Part shown: in pieces, positions 1-11,574 of the stretch
Layout of the letters: every line of letters starts with the position of its first letter
How positions within the stretch are numbered: position 1 is the stretch's first letter
Assembly (NCBI GenBank): GCA_009761415.1
Contig: QUOL01000005.1
Coordinates: 372,001 to 436,000 of the forward strand
Length of the DNA stretch: 64,000 nt
DNA from: Sarcomyxa edulis
Taxonomy: Eukaryota; Basidiomycota; Agaricomycetes; Agaricales; Mycenaceae
Reading direction: 5' to 3'
Position numbers and translations under genes: made by a program
The notes under the pieces: generated by a model
What the model was told of the DNA's origin: nothing
The model's database searches: none
What the model saw: only the letters and a program-made list of their open reading frames with translations

Positions 1-212
1 AGCCAGACGGCGTCAAAGAGAAGGTTACGGACGAGTGCATCGCATTTATACATGCTCATCTCAAAAGCTCGCCAGAACCTGAGCCAGTCAGTTCGAAGAT
101 GTGAATGGACATTATACCCCAACCCCCGTTCTCCCTGTGATCCATAGAACAACCTATAATCGATTGCGAAGCATATGTAACTTTTAGAAAAGGTATATGA
201 AGAAGTGGGCAT

Positions 213-1297
213 CTAATAACCAGCAGCTCCAGGCGCCGCATCACCCTCCCTCTTCAACCTTAACAGTACCTCCTTGAAGCGAGTCAGATCAGTCGTACCA
301 GCTCCAGTCCGTGCAATCGTTTTGCTCTGGGAGTTCTCCAATTCGATGAGGTCGCAGATTCGCTCCCAGGTAGTCCCTGAGGAGAGCTTGGAAGTAAGAC
401 CAGCGACGTAGTCGGCTTCTTGTTCTCTGTAAACGGATTGATTTAAGACATCAGTTGCCGGTTGAGTGGGGAGGATAGGTGTATTATGCACGCACTTGTT
501 CTCTCTAACGTTCTTCTCCTTCTTAGCCAAGTAGTCTTCGTAGAACTCGTCGATGGACTGTTCAGCCTTTGAGATTGTTTCCTGACGTCTGGCTTTGGAA
601 GCTTCGTCGCGGGCTTTGATCTCTTCTGCTTGTCTTTCGCGCCAGTCTCTGAAGAGAGCATCGAGAAATAAGTACTATACAGCCGTGTGGTTTGAGAAAC
701 GCGTACCGGATGACTTGTGGTTCGTCTTCTTCGAGTGGTTGGTTCAGGATGGGAGTAGATGAAAAGGCAGAAGGTTGTGGGCGTGGAGCAAAGGGAGTGG
801 TCGTTCCGAATGAAGGTAGTTGAGGGGGAGGTAGTGATTGCTAGTGATGATAGACTGTTAGTTACGTGTTCGAATGCCTTGATGCGGTGCTAGATAGAGT
901 CCCGCGTGACCACCGCAGCAAGAAACACGCTAGCTCTGAGGCATAGTGAGCCTTCTCAAACACAAATCAAGAGAGCTCTACGATGCGAATTCCGCGTACT
1001 ACACGAACATTGCCGTATACGAACAGAAGCACAGATGCTCACCTGTCCAACGTCAATATCTGGAAACTCATTTTCAAATTTCTCGATATCATCATCGCCA
1101 GTGACCTTGACTGGTTCCCTGGGTGGGCTGTCGAAGCCGTCGAACGAGAACCCTGTGTTGTCTGTGACGAGGGGAGGTGCTGCTTGAGAGCTAGCAGGAA
1201 TGGGGACGTCTCCGTCGAGTGATATGTCGGGGAAAGCTGAAGCGGCAGCGTCGAAGTCGATGTCGTCTGTAGCTCCGGATGATAGAAAGTCGCTCAT
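213..1297 (-). CDS. CLC1: Clathrin light chain
   Basis: Structural light chain of clathrin triskelia, acting in coated-vesicle formation at the Golgi and plasma membrane. Four exons fit in frame: 1297-1043, 840-707, 648-496 and 426-213, giving 251 residues, normal for fungal light chains. The N-terminus is acidic (MSDFLSSGATDD), followed by the conserved EKFENEFPDI segment at about residue 70. A proline-rich linker follows. The third exon holds the charged clathrin heavy-chain-binding helix (RDWRERQAEEIKARDEASK). The C-terminal exon has the conserved TTWERICDLIELENSQSK block. The start is the ATG that directly precedes the acidic N-terminus. An in-frame upstream ATG (1336) adds 13 unconserved residues. 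It is divergent from the GH71 gene with only 132 bp between the two starts. Family assignment rests on seen motifs; exon ends are inferred from splice consensus and phase. Confidence 0.93.
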
Positions 1298-1429
1298 GGC
1301 TGCACTCAGAGTCAAGTGGTGGTCGACTTGGTGCAAGCGTGGTAGTCACGGTAAGTAGGCAGTCACAGGGTGGTCACAGCAACAGCCTGCAATTCAAACA
1401 CCGCCAAATCACGAACATCGCTTCCTGAC

Positions 1430-3372
1430 ATGTTTAGGTTGCACCGTCACCGTGAATCGCGTAGAAAATATGTGTTTGCTCAGTAAGTGGCAGACTCAAA
1501 CCATGACTCGATTTCTGATTTATATTCGTAGCTTCATGGTTGGAAATACCTACGTGAGCATCGACATCCAGGCTGATATGTTGAAGAACATGTTATAAAC
1601 GCGTCTTTTGATATAAATGAAAAGCCCTACTCTATCGACGACTGGATAGAAGATATCAAGCTCGCTGGGGCTCATGACATGTGTGTATACGTACCTATAT
1701 CTCTGTCTTGACTTATCTGATCTTGATTTCTAGCGATGGATTCGTGCTCAATGTTGGACGCGAAACTTGGCAGTATGATCAAGTGTCCAAATGCTTCGAA
1801 GCCGCAACGAATATTGCTGCAGATACGAAGACAGATCTACCTTTCAGATTTTCTCTGAGCTTCGATATGAGGTGAGTCGATAATTTCTCATACAAGCACA
1901 CTGATGTCTATCAACTCTCCCCGCTTCAGCTCTATCCCTTCGAAAGATGTCAAGGATGTTCAACTCTTGCAAAACTACATCCAGACATTCGGCCGTCATC
2001 CCAATATGCATCAACATGACGGCAAGGTTCTCATATCGACCTTTGCAGGTGAGAACAGTTTGTTCGGACAATCTGGGTTGGACAACGCCTGGTCGTTTGT
2101 CAAGAACGTACTTCAGAAAATCGTCCCGGTAAGTGATACATCCATTTAGCTTTTGATTACGAAGCTGACGCGTTATCGCACCTAGATTCAATTCGTTCCG
2201 TCATTCTTCATCGATCCCGCTCGATATCCAGTCATATCGTCCCTAGATGGAGTATATAATGTGAGCCAAGCATCCGTACCTTCCGATGAACGACTCTCAC
2301 GTCTCTCGAGTGGAACGGAGGGTGGCCACTTCATCTTCATCCGGGCTTGCCACGACGGGAGATCGAATGTCCAAAACTCGATTCTGATCAGCACCACCTC
2401 CGTCATCTGGGTAGCCGCACTTTCATGGCAGCTATTTCTCCTTGGTTTTTCACCGTGAGGATCACTCTACTTTGTATTTCCACACACACCAATGGACCTC
2501 ACACTTTATAGCACTACGGGCCTGACAGCTGGAACAAGAATGTCAGTCTCAAGGCTCAAATTTTCCGTCTCAAGTTCTCTATTACTGATTTCGATTTGCT
2601 ATTCCTTTCTCCCTCCTGCTTCAGTGGATCTATCGAGGCGATGACTGGCTATTCGTCCGACGATGGGAACAGCTCATCGCCATGCGAAAACAAATAGATA
2701 TCGTACAAGTCATATCATGGAACGGTATGCCCCTTCACACCGATGCATCGCATTGCCAAACTCCCTCGCATCTCACACAGAAGAAACCCGCAGATTACGG
2801 CGAATCGCATTACATCGGACCAATAAAAGGTGCTCAACCTAATTCCCAAGCATGGGTAGATGGGTTCCCTCACGATGCATGGCTTCACATGAATGCGTAT
2901 TTTGCTCGTGCATTCCGTGAGGGAAAATATCCGCCCATCGAGAAAGACCGGATATTCATGTGGGCAAGGCCTCATCCGAAAGACGCTGAAACGCCTGATA
3001 CAGTTCCTCGTCCGCGGAATTGGGAGCTGGTAAGGGTATTTAGTATATATCCTCCCCGCCAAATTCCCTGCTTAAACCTCCGAAATTGATGGTTTCTAGA
3101 CGGACGATGTATTCTGGGTTGTCATATTCTCCACGGCGCCAGCTCGTGTTGTCCTTTCCAGCAACGACAACGACAACGGGGGAAACGAGGAGGTTTTCAC
3201 TATCTCGGCGGGTGTCTCGAAATTAAAGTATCCATTGCGTATAGGCGGAGGGATGAAAGCGACGCTGGAGAGAAAAGGGAGGACTGTGGTTGAATGCGAT
3301 GCTAAAGGATTTGTATTTGAAGGCAAACCTGATGTATACAACTTTAATGCATTCATAGCGATGTCAAACTGA
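1430..3372 (+). CDS. GH71 glucan endo-1,3-alpha-glucosidase (mutanase)
   Basis: Predicted to hydrolyse alpha-1,3-glucan of fungal cell walls. Eleven exons join in frame: 1430-1482, 1532-1553, 1625-1680, 1734-1871, 1930-2128, 2186-2260, 2311-2454, 2512-2541, 2625-2724, 2794-3029 and 3100-3372 (441 residues). Family hallmarks in order are VFAHFMVGNTY, DDWIEDIKLA, DGFVLNVG, FVPSFFIDP, WNGGWP, FMAAISPWFFTHYG, then WIYRGDDWLF and ISWNDYGESHYIGP. The C-terminal part (3100-3372) is a beta-rich accessory region ending VYNFNAFIAMSN. No signal peptide is visible: the model starts MFRLHRHRESRRK, whereas many GH71 enzymes are secreted. An unseen 5' exon is possible, though the clathrin light chain start lies only 132 bp away. 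The exon at 2512 uses a gtcagt donor. Family call is secure; the N-terminus is not. Confidence 0.9.
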
Positions 3373-3639
3373 CTTCAAGGTCGACTTTCGTTTGTTTGAC
3401 GCAAAATTGACGAAAAAACATACGATTAGTTCAAGTGGCAAATACATATGATTAGTTCAAGTGGCAAATACATATTTCATGCGCTCCTAGTCCGTGTATA
3501 CAACAACACCAATAGTATAACAGTACAGTGTCGATTAGTACGGGTTCCGAAACCTGTATAAATACGTGATTGTATAGTCCTTCTCCTCCATTCATAATTA
3601 ACAGCACCGAGATCTCGTTTCCAAATACACCGAACCGAA

Positions 3640-5318
3640 CTAAAAGACCCTCCCAACACCTCCACAAACCGTACACTCAATCTCCTCAAAAATCATAAAA
3701 CTAACCAACCCCCTTCCCCCACACTTCCAACACAACCTCCCTCCAATCCTCGGATCTCCCGGAGGAAGCACCAACGCACCAGGTGGAGGGCGGGAGAACG
3801 GGGAGGCCTGGTGGACTTGTATTTGTGGAACAGGATGTGGCGGGAGAGGAGGTGAGAAAGACGAGGGGGAGATTAAGGGTTCTTGAGCAAATCGACGTCC
3901 GGGTGTTTGAGTGAGTAGTTGGGTTTGCGATCTTGATCGTTGGATCCCTGGTTCTCTTGGAATGTGCATTGATGATTGGGGAGAGTGGAAATCGGGGAGA
4001 GGGCGTTGGTAGGATGTTTTGTTGCGGGGTCCCGTTGAGGAGGAAGAGGAAGCGGAGGAAGAGTCCCAGGGTATGTAGGTCAGGGGACCTGCGTATGGTT
4101 TTGCGTATTTGGACCAGCATTTGTTGCAGGGATTAGATGGGTCGTATTCTTTGTAGCCTGTGTTATGGCCTGGAAGGAACGGGTGAAATGAGTATTGGTT
4201 TGGAACCGGATTTGAGACGTTGACTCACATCGGTCACAGATATAACCAGAGGGGTAGACTAGAAGGTTTCCATTGAGGAGCAAGGGGTGCCCTGGCTTTG
4301 GGGTTTTCGTTGGTTTCCCGTCATCTCTCACGGTAGAACGCGATGCGGTCGTCCGAGATCGTCCAAGTGAGGAGGAAGATGCCGATGGAGGCATTGTAAA
4401 ATGTGGCGAGGACGGAGTAGAATGGTGATGATGATGAGAAGGAGAGGATGGTGGAGGACCTGCTGGTGGATCATATTTCGGTCTCGATGGAGGGGGGCTG
4501 GAGGAAGGAGAGGAGGAGTGTGAGGTTGACGTGGCAGCAGCAACTTCACGCGGGGTGGCGGCCCCTGCAGCGTAGAAATCCCTCGCAAAGTCAGATGTGG
4601 CAGACGCAGAGCTTGGTATGACTGGCGTCGAGACGGAAGCGACTGGTGGACGTGTGGACGATGACGGATGGTTAGGGGGTGGTCCTGGGGGTGGGGCATA
4701 TCGACTGGTTTGGCTCGGAATAGAGCTTTGCTGCGGGACCTGAGGGGACGCGATTCGCCCTGGGGATGACCCGGGGTACGAAGACCAAGGGGAAGTAGAA
4801 GAATTCTGGGTCGCCCACGTAGATGGAGGGTTGGCTAAAGTGTTGATATCGGCGCGTACCTGGCCCGTTAGTTGTTGCCACAGCGTTGGGGGACGTGAAC
4901 TATTTACAGTCAATCCAGTCGGATTTGGTGAGATATATCCCGATCCTGTGGGGTTGGGAGAAATAAAAGGTGATGGAGGTGGACGCGGTTGAGGAGGTGG
5001 AGGCTGAAATGGTCTCCGAGGCCCGTATTCGATGGTATGTTCGCCCTGGTATACGTCTGCGGTGGGTGTATAAGCTGGCGGTGCATCCTCCGTTAGACCG
5101 AGTGGGTCATTGCTCGCAGCATCGTTGATTGCCACCGGGCTGGTAGAATTAGCCTCTGCATTGGATTCTTGGGTTGGAATACTATGAGATTCCTGTGCAT
5201 TAGACTGTGGCGAAACAACGGAATTTGTTGTCGATACGCCAGTGGAATTTGGAGTGACCCCTGGGGTGCGAAATGGGTTACGCGACGATTGGGGAGTTGT
5301 GGCTGCAGTCGTAGCCAT
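3640..5318 (-). CDS. HUA1-like proline-rich zinc-finger protein
   Basis: Cytoplasmic fungal protein related to yeast Hua1p, which has been linked to the actin patch and endocytosis; its biochemical role is not known. Two exons, 5318-4229 and 4169-3640, give 539 residues. The first 330 residues are Ser/Pro/Thr-rich and disordered, with PPAY and PPPPQPRPPP runs that suit WW or SH3 partners. Then comes the conserved KPGHPLLLNGNLLVYPSG, a CxxC pair (CDRC), CHNTGYKEYDPSNPCNKCW with a second CxxC, and a C-terminal cysteine block WKCGGRGLVSF and CTVCGGVGRVF. These CxxCxGxG-like units recall the zinc modules of DnaJ proteins. The intron was placed so that the HNTGYK motif is whole (4228-4170, a gtgagt donor). 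A slightly later acceptor would drop that motif. Name based on remembered family pattern. Confidence 0.85.
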
Positions 5319-5681
5319 TACAGGCTTTATCTCAATCCAAGAGTATAAGATGAAGTCAAGAAACAGAGCAATTATTCATATCGACAAGAATAATCCGGCT
5401 GCGGCCCAAGCTGCGGGGAAGGATGACAGTGATTTGAATGTCAGCTCGTTACTCCGATAGTCACGCTAGTCACCCCTTATCTCGCCGCCATCTGTACTTT
5501 CCTTTCTCTTCGTCTAACCAACGCCAGTACTTGGCAGTTCTTAGTCTCAAGGATCCCATCCAAGTTTTCATTGACTTTTTCTCTAGTCCGCCACATCTCT
5601 TCCTCTTGCCTCGGAGTTGCTCGGAGCTATGCTCATCACTCTCTCCATAGATCCATTCGTGTCACGGAGAGGTGTTTAACA

Positions 5682-5879
5682 TTATCTTTTGATGAACTCC
5701 TGGCAAGTGATTTTGGTTTCATGTTTCTTCTCCCAGTGACGTCTGAGAGACCCTTTGCGAGTAAAGCCATTGCTCTTGTGTTTGCTCTTGCTCTTGCCCT
5801 GTTCGTTGTCACATATGAGACATTGGGACATGGGACCGACCAAGGCGGTGCACCAAGGCCATAGGCTGTTTACAATCAT
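5682..5879 (-). pseudogene. Relic resembling a C2H2 zinc finger
   Basis: A 65-codon open frame contains CLICDNEQ, then GFTRKGSLRRHWEKKH. The order C-x2-C ... F-x5-L-x2-H-x4-H fits one degenerate C2H2 finger, a shape seen in large basidiomycete zinc-finger families. Nothing coding could be joined on either side, so it looks like a leftover fragment and may be chance. Confidence 0.25.
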
Positions 5880-7017
5880 AGGTCCTCTACAGACTGTTAT
5901 TAGGGCAAGTCATCGACGACTCACTTTTGAATGATCATGGAATGATCAGTTTGTTCATCATCTTTCAGTTGTTACCGGTCAGTGTTTCTCATGTAGGGAA
6001 TCATGTCCCTAATTTGCGAGTATATGCATATGTGCCCTGCCTAATTATTCTTCGAGTCTGACATATTCCTGAAGTCATTTTACATGCCGGGCTTTTGTCC
6101 TTCAAACCGAAGAAGCAGAACTACGATAACGCCACGATAACCGACGGACGTCTGATTTGTGCAACGAGGCTAATCATGTGAATTATGCCTGAATTTGAGC
6201 GGTACGTTGGCTTCCTCAAGGACGTCTTGCGAAAACTCCTGATCCGATGGGGGTAATTTTAGGCCTACTCTACGTCATGCCGATAATCCTAGCTCGAGGA
6301 CATGAAATGAAATCCTATAAATGAGACAGACTACTGGTCTCGCTCTTCACCCCCACAGCCTCAAATGAGCTCCTGCAACCGTTATACCCTAGGCTCATTC
6401 CCAACCGCCTCTGATGATGATTTTCCCATCCCAGGCTTTGCAGCCCAGTACGCTGTCTTCACTCGATCGCTCTCCATCTAACCTGGTGTGTGGGTCGCAA
6501 ATCTGCGATCTAGATGAGTGGACGGCTATAACCAATCTGACAAGTGGAAAGTCCATCTCTCCACTTCGGAGATTTCCTAGTATGTCATTATGCCCATATT
6601 TGATCGGAATATATTGACGAGACCCTTCAGTACTATCTGAGTCTGCCTCCACCGATAGCGTACGCATCCTTACCTGTCGTCATTAGAGGGAATTCCTATC
6701 GCAGCATCGACGTCCCAGGCATCAAGGAATCTCAAACATCCTCGCGTATTCGAGAGGCCGTCTTCTCCCCTCCACTCCAGTATTTTTTCTTCACGAGAGT
6801 ATCGCCGTCCTCAAAAGGAAAGAACATCACAAGGTCGATCTCGGGCCTTCTTTTCTTAGAGACTCCCGTGTTCAATTGCTCATGTGTTCTTTCCCTTCGT
6901 CTTCATTTACATCCACGCGTAACGATCCACGCGATGTGGACACTTGAATAGCTGCAGAATCTTCCGTCTGTCTTTCCGGTCCGCCCACTGCGGGCACGCA
7001 CGGTCCGTTCACTGGAA

Positions 7018-7029
7018 TGGTATATATAC
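7018..7029 (+). promoter_or_regulatory. TATA box of the polygalacturonase gene
   Basis: The sequence ggtatatatacc lies about 40 bp upstream of the GH28 start codon at 7065. An alternating TA run at this distance is a plausible core promoter and would imply a short 5' leader. Inferred from position and sequence only. Confidence 0.45.
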
Positions 7030-7064
7030 CGCTGCCAATGACCACCTCGGACGCAACGTTCAAA

Positions 7065-8953
7065 ATGCGCTTTTCTGCGTTCTTTCTTGGTATTTCATCC
7101 ATTCTCGGTCTCTCTAGCGCGTTGGAGACATCCAGAGGCCTTGACGTGAGTTCAGCATGTTTAAACCGTCCTCGAGACTAACATTTCAACAGTTTCCCCA
7201 AGCCTCTTGTACTTTGTCGGCAAGCGGTGGAGACGATGCACCTCAGCTTCTAGCGGCTGTGAGCCGATGTGATGAAGTGGTCATTCCACACAGCACCACC
7301 CTAAATATCGATACTCGGCTCAACATGACTGGACTCTCTAACAAGCACATCGTGAGTTAATCACTCCGTATTACTGTGGCCTGATCGTGATATATAACTC
7401 TCTCAGAATCTACAAGGAACACTAAAATTTACCCCGGACATTCGTATGTGCTTTGCTAAATCGTAACTTCTACATTTTATTCATCGTGGTCGTCTATGTA
7501 GCTTATTGGAGCGGGGTACGTCCCATGATGACTTTACATGGAATGAAGACATAGTGACTAGCAATCTCTTCAAAGAATGGATTTTTCTTCACTTTCCAGA
7601 CTCAGATCACATTCTGGATATTCGGCGGAGAAAATCTTCGTCTTGACGGAGGTGGGACCCTTGACGGACAAGGTCAGGTGAGTGGGTATCCTTTCCCCTC
7701 GAAGTGTCTATTTTGACGAAATTGTGCCGTAGGCTTGGTATGACGCGTTGTAAGTTTGATCAAGTCCTTTTGTCGAACAGTATTCTTATGCACCCTCAGC
7801 GCCAGCAACTCTAGCTTGCTACGACCCATCACGTTCACCATCTTCCAAGCAAACAATGTGACCGTCGAGAATATCAAGATGATCAACAGCCCAGAATGGT
7901 TCAACCTCGTCAACGAAGGAACGAACATCGTCTTTAACAACATCACACTCGATGCCGTCTCGACTTCCTCACATGGAGCATCTAACACCGATGGATGGGA
8001 TATCTACCGCAGCGACAATGTCGTCCTTCAGAATTCCATCATCAACAATGGAGATGATTGTGTCTCCTTCAAGCCAAGTGCGTGTTTACATATATCTAGC
8101 GTCTCAGATATCCCATCTCACCCGATGTCCAGATGCGACTAATATTCTCGTTTCTAATCTTCAGTGCAACGGCTCTCAGTAGGTTTTTTTCCATACTTCG
8201 CTTCTGCCAAAAAAACTCATATTTACGTAGTGGAATATCAGTCGGCTCCCTCGGTCAGTTCCCTGGTATGTTTGACATCGTCGAGAATGTCACATCTGTG
8301 TCAGTTGTCCTTCTCTTTCTTCAAATATAAAGTCGTCTCTCTGAAACACAAAAACGGCAATAGCAACGTCAAAATGTCGAACGCTCAAAACGGTGCCCGC
8401 ATCAAAGCGTGGGCTGGCCCCAATGTTGGCAGCGGGATAGTCAAGAACGTCACTTTCGACCTTTTCGTCGAGAGTAACGTCGATAACCCTCTCGTCATTG
8501 ATCAAGTACGTGACCACCTTCTCATATCATCTCTACAGGACAAAGAGTTGACGTACTCTCTAGTGTTACATGACGGATGCATCCACTTGTTCTGAATTCC
8601 CTTCGAACACGTTCATCCAAGACGTCTGGTTCAACAAGTACGTAGTGTCTCTAATTGGTGTGGCATACCCTTGACGTTCCTCGAATTCAAAGCATCTCGG
8701 GAACTGCATCTGCAAAAGCCAAACAAGTTGTCGCCTCGCTCTCCTGCTCTCCTGACGGACGCTGCATGGATATCAACATCAATAACTTGACTCTCACGTA
8801 CGTCTCACTCCTTCTCTTGCTGCACGACTTGCTGATGTCGTTCTATTTGTTCTGTATTGCAGACCTCAATCGGGCGCCGCGAAATATACATGTCAGAATG
8901 TGAATCTTACTGGGAATGCGGCGTCGTTGTTCCCTGATTGTACTGTAACATGA
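7065..8953 (+). CDS. GH28 exopolygalacturonase, secreted
   Basis: Predicted to release galacturonate units from pectin outside the cell. Thirteen exons join in frame: 7065-7145, 7193-7351, 7407-7443, 7502-7515, 7600-7677, 7733-7749, 7800-8077, 8133-8178, 8231-8299, 8364-8505, 8564-8637, 8693-8797 and 8863-8953 (396 residues). A signal peptide opens the protein (MRFSAFFLGISSILGLSSA). All GH28 catalytic blocks are present in order: NTDGWD, GDDCVSFK, GSHGISVG and RIKAW, with many N-glycosylation sequons. The blocks GSLGQF and DIVENV match fungal exo-acting enzymes rather than endo-polygalacturonases; rhamnogalacturonase or xylogalacturonase activity is less likely. Two exons are tiny (14 and 17 nt). 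The junction at 8299/8364 was chosen because it gives DIVENVTSVNVKM with the length expected for the family. Confidence 0.92.
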
Positions 8954-10261
8954 AAGGACACAATACTAGTATTCCTTTTTACAGTATCTGTACAACAGAG
9001 GTTGTTTTTCGTTTGCTTTTCTGCCGTGAAGGCTTGCAGAAGTCAATTGCGGGCAAATTGCAGGTCGGTGTGATTGATGGGTCCGCCACTATGACTGTTT
9101 GACAGGGATGATTGAAACAAACATCCCCACGTGGCCACGCGATGTCTGTTTTAGATGTCACTAGCAGCACCCGTGACTACGTCACGAAGCAGAGCACCGA
9201 CCGCCTGAGCACTTTCAGTAGAATGTATTGAAGTGCATATTGAGTGAATACAACAGTTGAAACTAACCCGGAGAGCAGAAGTACCACCAGTTTGACTGAC
9301 ATTGCTTTGGTCCCAGATAATACTATAGCATACATGAAAGAGCCTATAACTGTTGGTTTCCAGATCCAAGAGGTTCTCGAAGATTGCCCCGTGCCAACCG
9401 AAGCCCGATTCCCAGTGCCTGATACCCGATTCCCATGTCCAAGGCCTGAGGTTCGAACATAGATGTGCCCGTGAATCACGCGGCCAATAAGATTTGGATA
9501 AGACTGGAATTGTGTATTGAGGAGTGAGGTTTTTTTTCGGTCGTGCAGGCAGTGGCATTTATACCCTGAGAGATGGCTAGATTGGAATCCTGTGGAACAT
9601 TGTAGAAAGGGAGGGACATGAGGAAAGTCATCGAGACTCGGAGTCCAAGACTTCTCGAAGAGACTCGATCGTAGCTCGATGATCGAGACACGGCGGGACC
9701 CGAAAAAGGAAAGTCGCGCCTGCATAGCCACCCGCCCGGTCACCGTGCACTCACGGAACATATCGAGTTTTACTGTATAACCTATAAGTTGTTTGCTCCC
9801 ATTGTGGTGAGCCTTATTACCGTGCTCTTGCTAGTGCCCACCCTATCCTCTGGACAAAAATTCATTGATTTCAGTGATGATTTCGGAAATTGAGATAAGT
9901 ACCCCGGCGAAACAACACCCCTTCCCCTTCCAAGTCGTCCCGTTCCATCTCGGAAAGCTCCAATGCACGCGTAACTTATATAGCTTATATACCGTGTGCT
10001 TGTGTGTCTCTCGGAAACGCAAGGGGTGCCAGTGTGCTGAGCCGATGCACGTCGATTGCTCGCCAGCCAATCAGCTTGCGTGTTTGTCTCAGCGTTTGTC
10101 TCCAGCGTTTGTCTCGGGCGTCTCGGGGATCGATGGCGTGGGAACGTTTCTGGCAAAATGTAATATAGATTTTATATTTTACCTGTTTTCGACTACATAC
10201 GCGTTCAAGTCTCCGATCCTACCCAAAAATACCTGCTAGTGGAAGAATAGCAGTTCTCCTC
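8954..10261. other. Intergenic region, no gene recognised
   Basis: Contains the polygalacturonase 3' end and the promoter of the next gene. The longest frame is on the minus strand (9177-9761, 194 codons). It has biased, Ser/Arg-rich, unconserved content and no splice context, so it is not called. A short direct repeat of cccgattccca type lies near 9400-9440. Nothing else was seen. Confidence 0.4.
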
Positions 10262-11083
10262 ATGCAGTCCATCTTCAAACGCTTCCGAGCCCCGGCCTTT
10301 TTCCGCCATTCAAATACCACCACTCGTTCCGAGCTTTTTCATGGAGAGGTCCCTCCACCTCTGTACCAATGTATGGTTCCATGGTGGGCGCGCTGGACAT
10401 ATGTATTCATAGTATGTGACATAATTATGGTGTCAGTCCTACTCCAGTTTCCTTCTTCTCGTCAGATTTGTTCTAAAATTTAACTCGAAAGTTCTACTGC
10501 AGTTGACCTCGCATGGAATCGATGGACGATTCCAAAGGAAATACCACTGCCCGTGGACCCAAGCAACGCCGGTGCGTACGACAAGCCCCCCGTTAAAACC
10601 GAATACGTACCACGACCGACGTGGCAGCGTCTCGGACTCGTCCTCCTCAACCTAGGCATAGGTGTTGGGGGTGCAGTCGCTTTGATATTCTCCCAGTCGA
10701 GATACGTTCGCTCAGTGTCGATCATACCCTCCCTCACGAAAGTACTTCCCGGCGCGAAAGATAGTCGACATATCTTCATTCAATGCGCGCACAATTTTAC
10801 CGAACCTGGCCTGGTTTTCCCAATCAGTAAATGCGCGTTGGAACAGGGTAGAGATAATACGGAGATGCTGCTGCATGTTAATGGCGAACGAGGGCATTGG
10901 TTTATGAGCCTTGACAAACCTATCATCAAAGGGCAAGCCTCCGATACATGGCAAGCCCAGAGTGATATATTGTCGGAATGGGGGCGCGCACGGCGCTTTG
11001 GACAATTTGGGTCGCGTAATGGTAATGGTAACCCTAAACTCACTGGGCAGTGGAGAAATGGACCTGCGAAGAAGCCACTGTGA
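10262..11083 (+). CDS. TMEM223-like two-span membrane protein
   Basis: Two exons, 10262-10431 and 10492-11083, give 253 residues. The intron uses a gtcagt donor and a cgaaag acceptor, which restores VSTAVDLAWNRW across the join. The N-terminus is basic with few acids (MQSIFKRFRAPAFFRHS), as in mitochondrial targeting peptides. One hydrophobic span lies near residues 43-65. The second (LGLVLLNLGIGVGGAVALIF) is followed by SQSRYVRSVSI. A soluble tail has FPISKCALEQGR and ERGHWFMSLDK. The order TM, WQR-G...G-G, span, S-R-VRSV, F-x2-P-x3-C and G-x-WF-x-LDK parallels human TMEM223, a mitochondrial inner-membrane protein linked to COX1 translation. That link is remembered and not searched; the protein could be a basidiomycete-only family. 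The frame is long and convincingly coding. Confidence 0.72.
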
Positions 11084-11574
11084 CCATCCACGAATAGGCA
11101 AGCAATCGTTCTTCAGTCCTATGATTTGTCTTCTTATTCGTTCATTCTTATTCTAGCCATATTCTAAACGTTTAGACGATCAAAAACTCTGGAAATACGA
11201 GACATTCAAGGCTAAGACGTGGAGGTTGAGCGTCCCAAGGAATGTCAGGCATTACATTTATATCTGCTCTCAATTTGAAACACCTTGGTGGTCTGGCCAT
11301 TTGAGGTCTTTGTAAAGCTTTCGCGATTTGTGTATATCTCTTTACGAACTAAGACAATCACCATGAACGTACGTATAACAGTGTGAACAGCACATTCGTA
11401 AGTTGTATACTGAATGTGCAACTTCGAAGCTCATCGCTTGTTTGCCTCAGGAGCTCGACAGTTTCGCGCGTGGGACTCACTCTGCACCTGCTCTGCACCC
11501 TGGTCGTGTATCTCATCTTCTTTTTCGACTATATATCTTCCTTACTGCACATTCTTCTTCTGTATTGCAGAAAC

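Larger units (their letters stand above)
5319..7064. other. Long intergenic region with one possible small gene
   Basis: About 1.7 kb between the HUA1-like gene and the polygalacturonase. No recognisable full gene. A TATA-like box (cctataaatg near 6316) is followed by an ATG at 6365 that opens 38 codons. Open frames continue in pieces towards 6950, with none resembling a known family. It may be an unrecognised small gene or chance. The part from about 6650 onward serves as the upstream region of the polygalacturonase. Confidence 0.3.

Noticed and set aside
9177..9761. Minus-strand 194-codon frame
   Set aside because: No motif, no splice context, uneven composition; probably chance.
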